64,000 bases of DNA from Candidatus Nanopelagicales bacterium (GTDB lineage Bacteria; Actinomycetota; Actinomycetes; S36-B12). The DNA is taken from NCBI GenBank assembly GCA_018609125.1, contig JABAYF010000028.1, positions 124,001 to 188,000 on the forward strand. The letters are read 5' to 3'. This document shows positions 34,923-44,167 of this stretch, in pieces (position 1 is the stretch's first letter; the number at the start of each line of letters is the position of its first letter). The position numbers were made by a program, and so were the translations under genes. Under the pieces are notes generated by a model. The model ran no database searches, was not told the origin of the DNA, and was given only the letters and a program-made list of their open reading frames with translations.

Positions 34923-37910
34923 ATGGCCAGTCGGCCATCGCGATTCCTTACTGGCCACGGCCAGCCAAATGATGTGGATTTTGCCATGACCTCCAGTCAC
35001 CAGCCGTCAGCCGCACCGGGCGAATTCGTTTATCGACACATCGGTCCCACTGCGACCCAGGGGAATGCCATGGCTGCGTCCTTGGGTTACGTCGATGTGG
35101 ATGCGCTCATTAACGCGGTAGTGCCGACAAATATTCGAGTAACGGAAATGCCGGGCCTGCCCGCAGCGATCAGCGAGGCTGCAGTGCTTGGCGAATTGAC
35201 GGAGATCGCTGCTCTCAACGACGTGAAAACCACCATGATCGGGCAGGGATACTACGACACGGTCACGCCCTCGGTCATCGTGCGCAACGTCATCGAAAAC
35301 CCCGCTTGGTACACGGCCTACACTCCCTATCAGCCGGAAATTTCCCAGGGCCGTCTAGAGGCGCTTTTGGCGTTCCAGACCATGATCGAAGACCTCACCG
35401 GGCTACCTGTCGCGGGGGCCTCCCTGCTGGACGAACCCACGGCTGTGGCCGAGGCGATGTCCCTGCTTCGGCGGACGCACCGAGGTGATGGACAGGTGTT
35501 TGTTGTTGATGCCGATATTCATCCGCAAACGTTGGCTGTGCTCACCACTCGCGCTAAGCCTGCCGGCATCCAATTACGTATGCTGGACTTGTCCGCTGCC
35601 GTTTCTGAAGCAGATGCGGTAGAGCTGCTGAGCGGTGCCCTCGCCGGGTGTTTTGGTGTGCTGCTGGGATATCCGGGCACCTCTGGTCACCTTCGCAATA
35701 TCGAACCCCTCATTGCTGCTGCTCAAAACAACAATGTGGGCGTGTGCGTTGCTACCGATCTGTTGGCCCTCACCCTGCTTCGTTCTCCCGGTGCCATGGG
35801 TGCCGATGTAGTCGTGGGCTCTGCGCAGCGCTTCGGGGTGCCGATGGGCTTTGGCGGACCCCACGCCGGGTTCATGAGTGTGCGATCTGGCCTGGAGCGA
35901 AATATGCCCGGGCGCCTGGTGGGTGTGAGCGTGGATGCCGATGGTTACCCGGCTTATCGTTTGGCGTTGCAAACCCGCGAGCAACATATTCGTCGCGAAA
36001 AGGCAACGAGCAATATCTGCACCGCCCAAGTGCTGCTGGCCGTGGTGTCTGCGATGTATGCCGCCTATCATGGAGCTGACGGCCTTAGTGCCATTGCTCG
36101 ACGGGTGCACGCTCATGCCGGTGCGATCGCAGCGGCAGTCGTCGAAGCCGGTTTCGAAGTGCAGTCCTCAACATTTTTCGACACGCTCCGCATTGGCGTA
36201 CCGGGTCGAGCGACTGCGGTGGTTTCGGCGGCCCTCGCGCAGGGCATCAACATTCGTCGCATCGACGACAACGTGGTACAGGTCAGCACAGACGAGGTCA
36301 CCACAACTGATCATGTCAACGATCTGGTGGCGGCGATCATCTCCACTGGCATGCCAGACGCTAGCCAGACAGTGTCGTCTGTGGTGACCGGCCTCCCCGA
36401 AAACCTCTGGCGCACCGAGGTTTTCCTGACCCATCCCATCTTTACCGACCATCAGACTGAAACGTCGATGATGCGCTATCTGCGCACCCTGGCAGATAGG
36501 GATCTTGCCCTCGACCGCACGATGATCCCGCTGGGCTCATGCACGATGAAGCTGAATGCTGCAACGGAAATGGCCGCTATTACCTGGCCTGGCTTTGCAA
36601 AAATCCATCCCTTCGCGCCTGCAGAACAAACGAGAGGTTACCAACGCCTCACCGATGACCTGCAGTCTTGGCTTTGTGCGATCACCGGCTACGATGCCAT
36701 TTCGTTACAGCCCAATGCCGGCTCGCAGGGGGAGTTTGCTGGACTCTTGGCGATCGCGGCCTATCACCACAGTCGTGGTGAGGGCCACCGTGACCTGTGT
36801 TTGATCCCCAGTAGTGCGCACGGAACCAATGCGGCTAGTGCGGTCATGGCGGGTATGCGGGTTCGCGTTGTGCCCTGCGATGAACAGGGCAATGTCGATA
36901 TGGCTGCCCTCGGCGCCCTCGTGCAGGAATTTGGCAGCGAACTAGCCGCTGTCATGATCACGTACCCGTCCACCCACGGTGTCTTCGAGGCATCGGTCAC
37001 TGCGCTGTGTGAATTGGTGCACGATGCTGGCGGGCAGGTGTACGTCGATGGTGCCAACCTCAACGCCTTGGTCGGCGTTGCTGCACCGGGGGCATTCGGC
37101 GCAGATGTGTCACACCTGAACCTGCACAAGACATTTTGCATCCCCCATGGTGGTGGTGGCCCAGGTATTGGTCCGGTTGGGGTGCGGGCACATCTAGCCC
37201 CGTTCCTGCCTGGCCACCCCGTTCGACCCGATGCTGGTCCGGTCGGTATGGGCTTTGCTGATGGAGGCGTGGGTCCGGTGAGCGGGGCGCCGTGGGGGAG
37301 TGCAGGAATCCTACCGATTCCGTGGGCCTACCTACGCATGATGGGCGCCCAGGGAGTGACCCTGGCCACCAAGCAGGCCATCGTTTCAGCCAACTACCTT
37401 GCCCAGCGTCTCAATCAATATTTTCCGGTTCTCTACACCGGAGAGTCGGGGTTGATCGCCCATGAATGCATCATCGACCTGCGTGGGATCACCAAGGCCA
37501 CCGGCGTCACCGTGGACGACGTGGCCAAACGTCTCATCGATTACGGCTTCCATGCCCCCACCATGTCCTTCCCGGTGGCTGGAACGCTCATGATTGAGCC
37601 CACCGAGAGCGAAGATGTGGCCGAACTCGATCGTTTCATCGCAGCGATGGTGGCCATTGCGGGAGAGATAGATCGCGTGGCATCGGGGGAATGGTCGGCG
37701 GAGGACAGTCCGTTGCGCAATGCGCCGCACACCGTTGGCTGCATTGTAGGGGAGTGGGATCGGCCCTATTCGCGTGAATTGGCGGCTTTTCCACTCGCGA
37801 CGTTGCGGCGCGACAGATACTGGGCTCCCGTACGTCGTATCGATGGGGCTTTTGGTGACCGAAACCTGGTCTGCTCGTGCCCGTCACCTGATGCGTTCGC
37901 TGATGCCTGA
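34923..37910 (+). CDS. gcvP: Glycine dehydrogenase (decarboxylating), P protein
   Basis: PLP enzyme of the glycine cleavage system (995 residues, single-chain homodimer type) that decarboxylates glycine and loads the aminomethyl group onto GcvH. The PLP lysine is K736 in [27 protein letters not shown] opens the catalytic part, and GSCTMKLNA the second half. ATG 34923 fits the GGGGGAG site at the end of the riboswitch; ATG 34986 is an alternative and would give a normal 974-residue protein, so about 20 to 40 residues may be an unconserved extension. Glycine-riboswitch control is expected. gcvT and lpd are elsewhere. Confidence 0.96.
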   Translation: MASRPSRFLTGHGQPNDVDFAMTSSHQPSAAPGEFVYRHIGPTATQGNAMAASLGYVDVDALINAVVPTNIRVTEMPGLPAAISEAAVLGELTEIAALNDVKTTMIGQGYYDTVTPSVIVRNVIENPAWYTAYTPYQPEISQGRLEALLAFQTMIEDLTGLPVAGASLLDEPTAVAEAMSLLRRTHRGDGQVFVVDADIHPQTLAVLTTRAKPAGIQLRMLDLSAAVSEADAVELLSGALAGCFGVLLGYPGTSGHLRNIEPLIAAAQNNNVGVCVATDLLALTLLRSPGAMGADVVVGSAQRFGVPMGFGGPHAGFMSVRSGLERNMPGRLVGVSVDADGYPAYRLALQTREQHIRREKATSNICTAQVLLAVVSAMYAAYHGADGLSAIARRVHAHAGAIAAAVVEAGFEVQSSTFFDTLRIGVPGRATAVVSAALAQGINIRRIDDNVVQVSTDEVTTTDHVNDLVAAIISTGMPDASQTVSSVVTGLPENLWRTEVFLTHPIFTDHQTETSMMRYLRTLADRDLALDRTMIPLGSCTMKLNAATEMAAITWPGFAKIHPFAPAEQTRGYQRLTDDLQSWLCAITGYDAISLQPNAGSQGEFAGLLAIAAYHHSRGEGHRDLCLIPSSAHGTNAASAVMAGMRVRVVPCDEQGNVDMAALGALVQEFGSELAAVMITYPSTHGVFEASVTALCELVHDAGGQVYVDGANLNALVGVAAPGAFGADVSHLNLHKTFCIPHGGGGPGIGPVGVRAHLAPFLPGHPVRPDAGPVGMGFADGGVGPVSGAPWGSAGILPIPWAYLRMMGAQGVTLATKQAIVSANYLAQRLNQYFPVLYTGESGLIAHECIIDLRGITKATGVTVDDVAKRLIDYGFHAPTMSFPVAGTLMIEPTESEDVAELDRFIAAMVAIAGEIDRVASGEWSAEDSPLRNAPHTVGCIVGEWDRPYSRELAAFPLATLRRDRYWAPVRRIDGAFGDRNLVCSCPSPDAFADA

Positions 37911-37932
37911 CCGATTCTGAGTTGTGGCCCGG

Positions 37933-37938
37933 TAGCCT
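37933..37938 (+). promoter_or_regulatory. Candidate -10 element of the Na+/H+ antiporter gene
   Basis: TAGCCT, nine bases before ATG 37948; would leave a leader of at most three bases. Confidence 0.35.
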
Positions 37939-37947
37939 CACCTCGTT

Positions 37948-39519
37948 ATGGATATCACCGAGGGGTTGCTCGCCGGAACCGTGCTGGCGGTGGCGGTCGC
38001 GGCTTTCGCGCGCACCCGTGGCTGGGGTATCGCGTTGCCCGTGCTAGCCGTGGGTGTCCTGACCGGCCTGCTGCCCTTTGGTCCTGCTGCTCCTAGCAAT
38101 GCGGGAGAAATCTTCCTGATCATTTTGGCACCCCTTATTTTCGGTGAGGCGCTGTCCTCTTCCTATCTGGACCTACGGCGCGTCGGGCGCTTGGTGCTCA
38201 CCCTGGCGATCGGCCTTGTCGTTTTTGTGGCGCTAGCTGTTGGCGCGGTCGCCACGTGGATTGTGCCCCAAATCCCGTGGGCGGTTGCTTTGGCACTTGG
38301 CGCCATTTTAGCGCCGACCGATGCCGTGGCGGTAGCGGCAGTTGCCAAGCGGGCTCGTTTGCCGAGGCGAATCGTTACCGTTTTGGAAGGTGAGAGTCTG
38401 GTTAATGATGGCTCCGGACTCACCCTGCTGCGTGTTGCACTCGTCAGTGCCGCGGCTGGCAGCGTGACGGCGGCTGAGGTGGCCGGTGTGCTCGCTCTGT
38501 CGGTGCTGGGGGGAGTGGGTCTTGGTGCCATTGTTGGCTTGATCTTGGTGTGGGTGATTCGACGAAGCCGGGATCCGCTGGTTGCCAACGCGGTGATCCT
38601 GCTCGCTCCGTTCCCCACCTATTTCCTGGCCGAGGCCATCGAGGGTTCTGGCATCTTGGCCGTGGTTGTGGCAGCTTTGATCACCGCGCATGCGATGTCC
38701 GCTGACTCTGGCTTCCGGGGGAGGCCTCAGTCCATCGCAGCCTGGGGCCAAATTACATTCCTGTTGCAGGCGTTCGCGTTTTTCCTGATCGGCATTGAAC
38801 TGCCATCTAGCCTGAGTAATCTCCGCGAGGAGCAATGGCCGCTACTGCCGTGGCTGGTCCTCGCCGTTTTGGTGACTCTCATTGTGACCCGATTCGCCTT
38901 CGCCGGTGTCATGTGGGCGATCACGCGGCGGATGCCTGATCGCACCCTCGGCGGTCGTGCTTGGATCATTGTGGGCTGGGCGGGTGCGCGGGGTCCCGTC
39001 TCCGGTTTGGCAGCTTTTAGCCTTCCCTTCCTCCTAGACAGCGGTTCAGCACTACCGGATCGCAATCTGCTGCTGGCAACTTCGCTATGCGTCATCGTGG
39101 CCACACTGCTGCTCTCACCCACCCTCGGCCCGCTAGCTCGATGGCTGAAACTCACCGAGGACGATGACGACGCTGCCGTGCGCACTCGACTGAGACACGC
39201 GATGGCCATGGCAGCACTGGAGCGACTAGACGGCCTAGCTGATGATGCAGAAGCCAACGGAACTGCCTACCCTGACTCCTTCATTCAGCGGGTACGCGCC
39301 AGTTATGAAAGTCAACTGACACACGATGTACCGGCAACTGCCAGCAACGTGATGGACCCCACGGCAAGTCGGCGAGTGCTACTTGAATTGCTTAACGCCC
39401 AGTCCACCGAACTCCTCCGCCAGCGTGACCTGAGATCGATTCCTGACTCAACAATCAAGAGCATGCAGCATGACCTTGATTTACAGCAGCAGGCGCTGCG
39501 AGCGCGACCGCCGAGTTAG
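37948..39519 (+). CDS. Cation:proton antiporter (CPA1 family)
   Basis: Membrane protein of 523 residues. About twelve hydrophobic helices fill residues 1-405, with the CPA1 signature GAILAPTDAVAVAAVAKRARLPRRIVTVLEGESLVNDGSGL around the ion-binding aspartates (APTDA and LVNDG). A helical, charged cytoplasmic tail of ~115 residues follows, with little recognisable motif. Likely exports Na+ (or K+) in exchange for protons, for pH and salt homeostasis. Its stop codon forms part of the promoter of the molybdoenzyme gene. Confidence 0.92.
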   Translation: MDITEGLLAGTVLAVAVAAFARTRGWGIALPVLAVGVLTGLLPFGPAAPSNAGEIFLIILAPLIFGEALSSSYLDLRRVGRLVLTLAIGLVVFVALAVGAVATWIVPQIPWAVALALGAILAPTDAVAVAAVAKRARLPRRIVTVLEGESLVNDGSGLTLLRVALVSAAAGSVTAAEVAGVLALSVLGGVGLGAIVGLILVWVIRRSRDPLVANAVILLAPFPTYFLAEAIEGSGILAVVVAALITAHAMSADSGFRGRPQSIAAWGQITFLLQAFAFFLIGIELPSSLSNLREEQWPLLPWLVLAVLVTLIVTRFAFAGVMWAITRRMPDRTLGGRAWIIVGWAGARGPVSGLAAFSLPFLLDSGSALPDRNLLLATSLCVIVATLLLSPTLGPLARWLKLTEDDDDAAVRTRLRHAMAMAALERLDGLADDAEANGTAYPDSFIQRVRASYESQLTHDVPATASNVMDPTASRRVLLELLNAQSTELLRQRDLRSIPDSTIKSMQHDLDLQQQALRARPPS

Positions 39520-39522
39520 GCT
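39517..39522 (+). promoter_or_regulatory. Leaderless -10 element of the molybdoenzyme gene, built on a stop codon
   Basis: TAGGCT, six bases before ATG 39529. The TAG is the stop codon of the antiporter gene. Confidence 0.6.
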
Positions 39523-39528
39523 GATGGC

Positions 39529-41586
39529 ATGAGCAGAATGGCACTGCCAATCGTGACCCGTGGCGTTTGTCCGCATGATTGTCCAGACACGTGCTCGTTC
39601 GACACCACGGTGGTCGACGGCGTCGCAACTCGCCTAACCCCGGTAGCCGACCACCCGGTCACGCGCGGCTTCCTGTGTACCAAGGTGAATCGCTACCTCG
39701 AGCGAACCTATGCTGCCGATCGCGTTGCCACCCCGCTGAAGCGCGTGGGGCCCAAAGGAACCGGGGAGTTTCGTACGGCGACCTGGAACGAGGCATTGGC
39801 TGATATTTCACTTCGACTGAAATCGATCGTTGATTCTCATGGTGCGCAGTCGATTCTGCCGTATTCCTATGCCGGCACCATGGGATTGATTCAACGTGAA
39901 TCCATGTCCGCACGGTTCTTTCATCGCCTGGGCGCATCACTTCTTGATCGCACGATCTGCGCAAGTGCAGGTACGACGGCGTGGATGCATACCTACGGGT
40001 CCTGCGATGGGCCAGGTGCAGAGGAGATCGGCGAAAACGAACTCATTATTTTGTGGGGAACCAATACCCTCACCTCAAACCCGCACCTGTGGCCAGCCAT
40101 TAGGAAGGCTCGAGATTCCGGTGCCACGCTGGTGTGTATCGATCCGTTGCGTACACGCACGGCGCGAGCCGCTGACATTCACATTGCCCTGCGCCCAGGT
40201 TCAGATGCAGCGCTCGCACTCGGTGTGATGCACGTGCTGTTTCGTGATGACCACGCAGATGCAGGTTTCCTCAATGAGCGCGCACACGGCTGGGAAGAAT
40301 TGCGCGACCATGTGCTGACTCAGTGGAGTGTTGAACGGGCCGCTGACCTGTGTGATCTACCACCGCAGGAGATCCACATGCTGGCAAAGCGTTATGGGAG
40401 TACTCAGCGTAGTTTCATCAGGTTTAACTATGGAATGCAGCGGCACCTGGGCGGTGGGTCAGCGGTGCGCGCGGGTGCGCTGCTACCGGCCGTCACGGGA
40501 GCCTGGCGGCATCCAGGTTCTGGCGCGACCCTGTCCACCTCAAGTGCATATCTATTCGACAAGGAGGCTCTTCAACGACCTGATTGGATCCCGGTGGGTA
40601 CCCGCCGGATAAATATGAACCAACTTGATGAGGCGTTGACCAAACCCGATGCCGGAGTTGGCGGGCCAGGCGTGCATGGTCTCGTTGTTTACAATTCAAA
40701 CCCGGCCACGGTGGCACCTAATTCCGTTGCGGTTCGGTCAGGACTTGCCCGGGAAGACCTGTTTACCGTTGTGATTGAACAATTTATGACCGATACAGCC
40801 CACTATGCTGACTGGGTACTGCCCGCTACCACGCAACTTGAGCACCATGACCTGCACGCTGCTTACGGTCATCATTTCGCCAGCTTGAACACTCCAGCAA
40901 TCGCTCCGGTGGGGGAGTCGTTACCGAATTCGGAAATCTTCCGCCGGCTTGCCCGCGCGATGGATTTCGATGACCCGGAGTTTGGCCAGAGCGACGTTGA
41001 ACTTATCGAACTCGCTTTGGCTGGGGCGGATGGACACCTGAGTTGGGAGGTGCTTTCAAAGGTTGGCTATGAGCGGGTACAACCGGCTGGTCAACGACAT
41101 TACACAACCGGGCGGCTAGCAACACCGAGTGGCAAAATCGAGTGCGTCGCAGATACTCTCACCGACTATGGTCTGCCCGCCCTGCCGGACTTCATCGAGC
41201 CACTGACCTGGCAACAGACTACCCCTGGCTCGACGGAACTCACGTTGCTCACGCCACCTCAACATGAGTTTTTGAACTCATCCTTCGCAAACATCCCACG
41301 TCTGAGTAAGGCGGCGGGGGAGCAGACCCTGTTAATGAATCCGGTTGATGCGCAGACCCGAGAGCTTAACGATGGCGATGCGGTGTTGATAGCGAATGAT
41401 CGTGGATCCTTTCCCGCCCGCCTCATCGTGACCCCTGATGCACGACCCGGTACCGTCGCGGCTTTCGGTTTACGGTGGGCCGGTGATGGCTCAACGGGGG
41501 TGAATGCAGTGACCGGGTCTGGCCTAACCGATCTGGGTCGAGGAGCCACCTTCTACGACACGGCCGTCACGGTGGGCCACCGGTAG
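39529..41586 (+). CDS. Molybdopterin-dependent oxidoreductase (DMSO reductase superfamily)
   Basis: Enzyme of 685 residues with a bis-MGD cofactor and one [4Fe-4S] cluster: cysteines C14, C18, C22 (CPHDCPDTC) and C50 (FLCTKVNRY). Other conserved parts are GTMGLIQ..., GTNTLTSNPHLW, FIRFNYGMQRH and the C-terminal MGD-binding barrel (LMNPVDAQTRELNDGDAVLI). No partner electron-transfer subunit, signal peptide or chaperone gene is adjacent, so it is probably cytoplasmic and acts with a soluble partner. The group resembles assimilatory/thiosulfate-reductase-like members of unknown substrate. Three bases separate its stop from the convergent TM2 gene. Confidence 0.9.
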   Translation: MSRMALPIVTRGVCPHDCPDTCSFDTTVVDGVATRLTPVADHPVTRGFLCTKVNRYLERTYAADRVATPLKRVGPKGTGEFRTATWNEALADISLRLKSIVDSHGAQSILPYSYAGTMGLIQRESMSARFFHRLGASLLDRTICASAGTTAWMHTYGSCDGPGAEEIGENELIILWGTNTLTSNPHLWPAIRKARDSGATLVCIDPLRTRTARAADIHIALRPGSDAALALGVMHVLFRDDHADAGFLNERAHGWEELRDHVLTQWSVERAADLCDLPPQEIHMLAKRYGSTQRSFIRFNYGMQRHLGGGSAVRAGALLPAVTGAWRHPGSGATLSTSSAYLFDKEALQRPDWIPVGTRRINMNQLDEALTKPDAGVGGPGVHGLVVYNSNPATVAPNSVAVRSGLAREDLFTVVIEQFMTDTAHYADWVLPATTQLEHHDLHAAYGHHFASLNTPAIAPVGESLPNSEIFRRLARAMDFDDPEFGQSDVELIELALAGADGHLSWEVLSKVGYERVQPAGQRHYTTGRLATPSGKIECVADTLTDYGLPALPDFIEPLTWQQTTPGSTELTLLTPPQHEFLNSSFANIPRLSKAAGEQTLLMNPVDAQTRELNDGDAVLIANDRGSFPARLIVTPDARPGTVAAFGLRWAGDGSTGVNAVTGSGLTDLGRGATFYDTAVTVGHR

Positions 41587-41589
41587 CGC

Positions 41590-41967
41590 CTACGACCAGT
41601 TCAGCAAGCGCCTATTTTCCTTGTCGCGGAAAGATCCCACAGCGATCAAGATGAGGTCGATGAGAACCCAGATGCCCAGACCGCCGAAGGTGAAGAGCAT
41701 GGCCAGTCCGGTACCGATCTTGCCCACGTAGAACCGGTGCACGCCAAAAACTCCAACGATCCAGCACAGCAGGATGGCGACCAGTCGAGACGATGGGCTG
41801 ATCGGTTGGCCCCACTCGTCAACGGTGGGCTTGGGTGCAGCGATAACGCCTGTGCCCGCGGGTGGCCCGGTCTGGTCTGTCCAGGCTGAGCCGTCCCAGT
41901 AGCGGCTACTGGGTAGTCCGGCAGGATCTGGATACCAACCGGGTGGGCTCTGCGTCGGTGAGGTCAT
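41590..41967 (-). CDS. DUF2510/TM2 domain membrane protein
   Basis: Protein of 125 residues with two recognisable modules. Residues ~8-35 carry the DUF2510 motif PPGWYPDPAGLPSSRYWDGSAWTDQ, often found at the N-terminus of actinobacterial membrane proteins. Residues ~58-120 form a TM2 domain: RLVAILLCWIVGVFGVHRFYVGKIGTGLAMLFTFGGLGIWVLIDLILIAVGSFRDKE, two helices joined by the GxxGxHRFYxG loop. Function unknown. TACCTT lies six bases before the ATG. Confidence 0.9.
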   Translation of the reverse strand: MTSPTQSPPGWYPDPAGLPSSRYWDGSAWTDQTGPPAGTGVIAAPKPTVDEWGQPISPSSRLVAILLCWIVGVFGVHRFYVGKIGTGLAMLFTFGGLGIWVLIDLILIAVGSFRDKENRRLLNWS

Positions 41968-41973
41968 GGCGCC

Positions 41974-41979
41974 AAGGTA
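41974..41979 (-). promoter_or_regulatory. Leaderless -10 element of the TM2 gene
   Basis: TACCTT on the minus strand, six bases (GGCGCC) before ATG 41967. Confidence 0.5.
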
Positions 41980-42027
41980 GGACGGATCGTGGCGTAAGGC
42001 AATTGGCCGCGCAAGACAAAAGATGAC

Positions 42028-42041
42028 ATAATGTAGATTAT
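42028..42041. promoter_or_regulatory. Inverted repeat ATAAT-N4-ATTAT in an AT-rich divergent spacer
   Basis: Perfect 5-base arms around GTAG, followed by the AT-rich TTATATATCTAGA. The 119-base spacer between the TM2 and GDPD genes is the most AT-rich patch nearby; the repeat could be an operator or part of a -35/UP-like region of the GDPD promoter. The binding protein is unknown. Confidence 0.3.
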
Positions 42042-42074
42042 CGGCGTTATATATCTAGACGTAGCCGAGCCGCC

Positions 42075-42080
42075 TAGGCT
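42075..42080 (+). promoter_or_regulatory. Leaderless -10 element of the GDPD gene
   Basis: TAGGCT, six bases before GTG 42087; it lies within the palindrome GCCTAGGC. Confidence 0.6.
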
Positions 42081-42086
42081 GAGCCG

Positions 42087-42821
42087 GTGCCCGCAATATT
42101 TCGAGCTTTCGCTCACCGAGGTGGCAGCCTAGAGCGTCCGGAAAATTCACTGGCCGCCTTTACTCATGCGGTTGAACTTGGATATGTAGATCTGGAAACG
42201 GATGTGCGTGGTACGCGTGACGGAGTGGCTGTTGTGCACCACGATGCGACCTTGAACCGGACAACCGATACCGGTGGTCGCCTGATGGATCTGGCGTGGT
42301 CAACAATTCGAGGGGCCCGCATCCACGGCGTGGAGCCGATAGCGCGCATTGAGGAACTTTTCGAGCAGTTTCCCGATCGCCATCTGACCGTTGACGCCAA
42401 GGATGACGCGGCAGCCGATGCTCTGGTTGCCGCCATTGACCGAACGCGACGTCGTCATGCACTTACCCTCACCTCCTTTAGCGGGACACGCTTAGTACGC
42501 CTGCGCCAGCGCACCGGTCTGCCGGTTGCTGCTCATCCGAGTGAGGTGATGCGCCTATGGCGGGGCCACCGGCGAGGCAAGCTCACCACTATTTCGGCCC
42601 GGTCTGCCGCCGTTCCCACACGTGTGGGGCGAGTGCAAATTGCCACCGAAGAGTTCGTGGAGCACGCACACCGCTGTGGAGTGTCGGTGTATTTCTGGAC
42701 CATCAACGACCCCGGTCAAGTCCAACAACTGATTGACCTTGGCGCCGATGGAATCATGACAGACCGTCCGGCAATGCTGCGAGAAGTGTTGCTAGACAAC
42801 AATTTATGGAAAAGCAATTAG
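42087..42821 (+). CDS. Glycerophosphodiester phosphodiesterase family protein
   Basis: TIM-barrel phosphodiesterase of 244 residues that hydrolyses glycerophosphodiesters to glycerol 3-phosphate and an alcohol. The first catalytic histidine is in AHRGGSLERPENSLAAF, the second in VVHHDATLNRTTD, with the Glu/Asp pair ETDVRGTRDG between, and the C-terminal WTINDPGQVQQLIDLGADGIMTDRP. No signal peptide, so it is a cytoplasmic (UgpQ-type) enzyme. GTG start with leaderless promoter. It overlaps the convergent small membrane protein gene by four bases. Confidence 0.92.
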   Translation: MPAIFRAFAHRGGSLERPENSLAAFTHAVELGYVDLETDVRGTRDGVAVVHHDATLNRTTDTGGRLMDLAWSTIRGARIHGVEPIARIEELFEQFPDRHLTVDAKDDAAADALVAAIDRTRRRHALTLTSFSGTRLVRLRQRTGLPVAAHPSEVMRLWRGHRRGKLTTISARSAAVPTRVGRVQIATEEFVEHAHRCGVSVYFWTINDPGQVQQLIDLGADGIMTDRPAMLREVLLDNNLWKSN

Positions 42822-43261
42822 CGCCGCAGTGCTGCAACGGCCAGTGCTTCGCTGATTGAACCAGATGCGGCGAATAGGGCAAGTCCCCAACCGCGCACCG
42901 GGGCTACGTCTCCCCTGGCGGCTGAGGTAGCAAAAGCGACGGCATCGACACCGTCGCTAAATGCCTGCGCAGCGACCCAGCCATCCACCGGATCCCCTCG
43001 ACGCAGCGCCAAAAGCGTGCCAGCACCGATCGCCATCTCGCGAGCCCCTGCCACCCTGGCCATCCAACCAACCTTGCGCGCGGTCACCGCATCAATGCCC
43101 AGTCCACGGGCCAGGCCTACCGGGGAGACGATCAGTCCGGCGCCAATCACGATCCTGGTCATCCCCAGACCCCACACGACGGCGTCGGGCACGGGCTTCG
43201 TTCGGGGCCGTGGCAGGTGCAGGTCGGAGCTGGAATCGGCTGGGATGCGTCCGTGAGTCAT
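42818..43261 (-). CDS. Small membrane protein of unknown function
   Basis: Protein of 147 residues. After ~30 polar residues with proline and arginine there are three or four hydrophobic segments: VWGLGMTRIVIGAGLIVSPVGLARGLG, ARVAGAREMAIGAGTLLALRRG, ADSVDAVAFATSAARG-like and GWGLALFAASGSISEALAVAAL. No motif is recognised beyond similarity to small actinobacterial DUF4267-like membrane proteins. The ATG start has CACAGT six bases upstream, a weak leaderless signal. It is convergent with the GDPD gene and divergent from rbpA. Confidence 0.7.
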   Translation of the reverse strand: MTHGRIPADSSSDLHLPRPRTKPVPDAVVWGLGMTRIVIGAGLIVSPVGLARGLGIDAVTARKVGWMARVAGAREMAIGAGTLLALRRGDPVDGWVAAQAFSDGVDAVAFATSAARGDVAPVRGWGLALFAASGSISEALAVAALRR

Positions 43262-43380
43262 GCCTGCACTGTGTCATGACCGGTCAGGGCGCGGTCAGGG
43301 GAACCAGGGTGATCTGACAGCCGTCCTAGTGACCGTAATCATGTCCAGACGGCATGATCCCCTTGTGAGGAGGGCACGAT

Positions 43381-43734
43381 ATGAGTGAAGGCGCCCTGCG
43401 TGGTACCCGTCTTGGAGCCACCAGTTATGAAAATGACGCCCATGTGAGTTTCGCGGAGCGGACCCTGGTGTCCTATGAATGTCCGCGTGGACATCTCACG
43501 ACCGTCCCCTTCTCCATCGAAGCTGAACAGATACCGGTGCTGTGGGAATGCCGGTGTGGCATAGAGGCCCTGCGGCTAGAGCACGCTCAGCCAGATCCGG
43601 AGCCCACGCGGCACATTCGTACCCACTGGGACATGCTGCTCGAACGACGTTCGATCGCCGATCTTGAAATTCTTCTGAATGAACGCCTGGCACTGTTGCG
43701 GTCGACTACAAAGTCCGCGAAGCGCTCGGCATAG
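43381..43734 (+). CDS. rbpA: RNA polymerase-binding protein RbpA
   Basis: Transcription factor of 117 residues that binds the sigma factor and RNA polymerase and stabilises the open complex in actinobacteria. A zinc-binding core is seen as YECPRGHLTTVPFSIEAEQIPVLWECRCG, with cysteines in ECPRGH and WECRCG, followed by the basic linker and C-terminal sigma-interaction domain (TRTHWDMLLERRSIADLEILLNERL-like, HIRTHWDMLLERR here). A GAGGAGG ribosome-binding site precedes the ATG. The gene abuts fxsA-ppm-lnt on the opposite strand, as in mycobacteria. Confidence 0.96.
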   Translation: MSEGALRGTRLGATSYENDAHVSFAERTLVSYECPRGHLTTVPFSIEAEQIPVLWECRCGIEALRLEHAQPDPEPTRHIRTHWDMLLERRSIADLEILLNERLALLRSTTKSAKRSA

Positions 43735-43738
43735 GAGT

Positions 43739-44167
43739 TTACGGTTGGATTCGCCAAGCCCAGCGTCGCGCCATCATGCGCCGTGACACCGGTAGGAGCA
43801 TGACGAGGCCGACGGCGTCAGTCATGAAGCCGGGTAGGGCAATGAGTAAACCAGCCGGTACGAGTAGCAGGGTTTGAGCCGGTGGTACCGGGAGTGATGC
43901 TGGATTCATGTCGGTGCCACCGGTGATCTCGCCCAATGGCAATGCCGTTCCGGTGTCGGCTTGGCGCTGCTGCATGAGCCGTAGTGCTTGAGCGAATGAG
44001 CGGCCCGAAGTTGCCGCGGCTAAACGTACAATTCCCAACCCCACGGCGAAACTCAACAGAACCCACAGGGCCACCGGCCACCACCCGAACGTGGATGCGG
44101 CCCACAGGAGGAGCAGCAGCTCGACGAAGGGCAGCACCAAAGCCACCAGGCAGCCCCCGCGAATCAT
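43739..44167 (-). CDS. fxsA: FxsA family membrane protein
   Basis: Protein of 142 residues from ATG 44167, which has GGAGAAG upstream and overlaps the ppm stop by four bases; the longer frame to 44278 is not used. It has three to four membrane helices and the conserved FxsA elements LVLPFVELLLLLW and GQALRLMQQRQADTGTALP-type region followed by GLLIALPGFMTDAVGLVMLLP. In E. coli FxsA relieves phage T7 exclusion in F+ cells; its cellular role is not known. It ends the six-gene minus operon that begins with the M24 peptidase. Confidence 0.9.
   Translation of the reverse strand: MIRGGCLVALVLPFVELLLLLWAASTFGWWPVALWVLLSFAVGLGIVRLAAATSGRSFAQALRLMQQRQADTGTALPLGEITGGTDMNPASLPVPPAQTLLLVPAGLLIALPGFMTDAVGLVMLLPVSRRMMARRWAWRIQP

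Noticed and set aside
42073-42080. GCCTAGGC palindrome as an operator
   Set aside because: The central part is accounted for by the -10 element TAGGCT, and this 8-base palindrome recurs by chance in GC-rich DNA.
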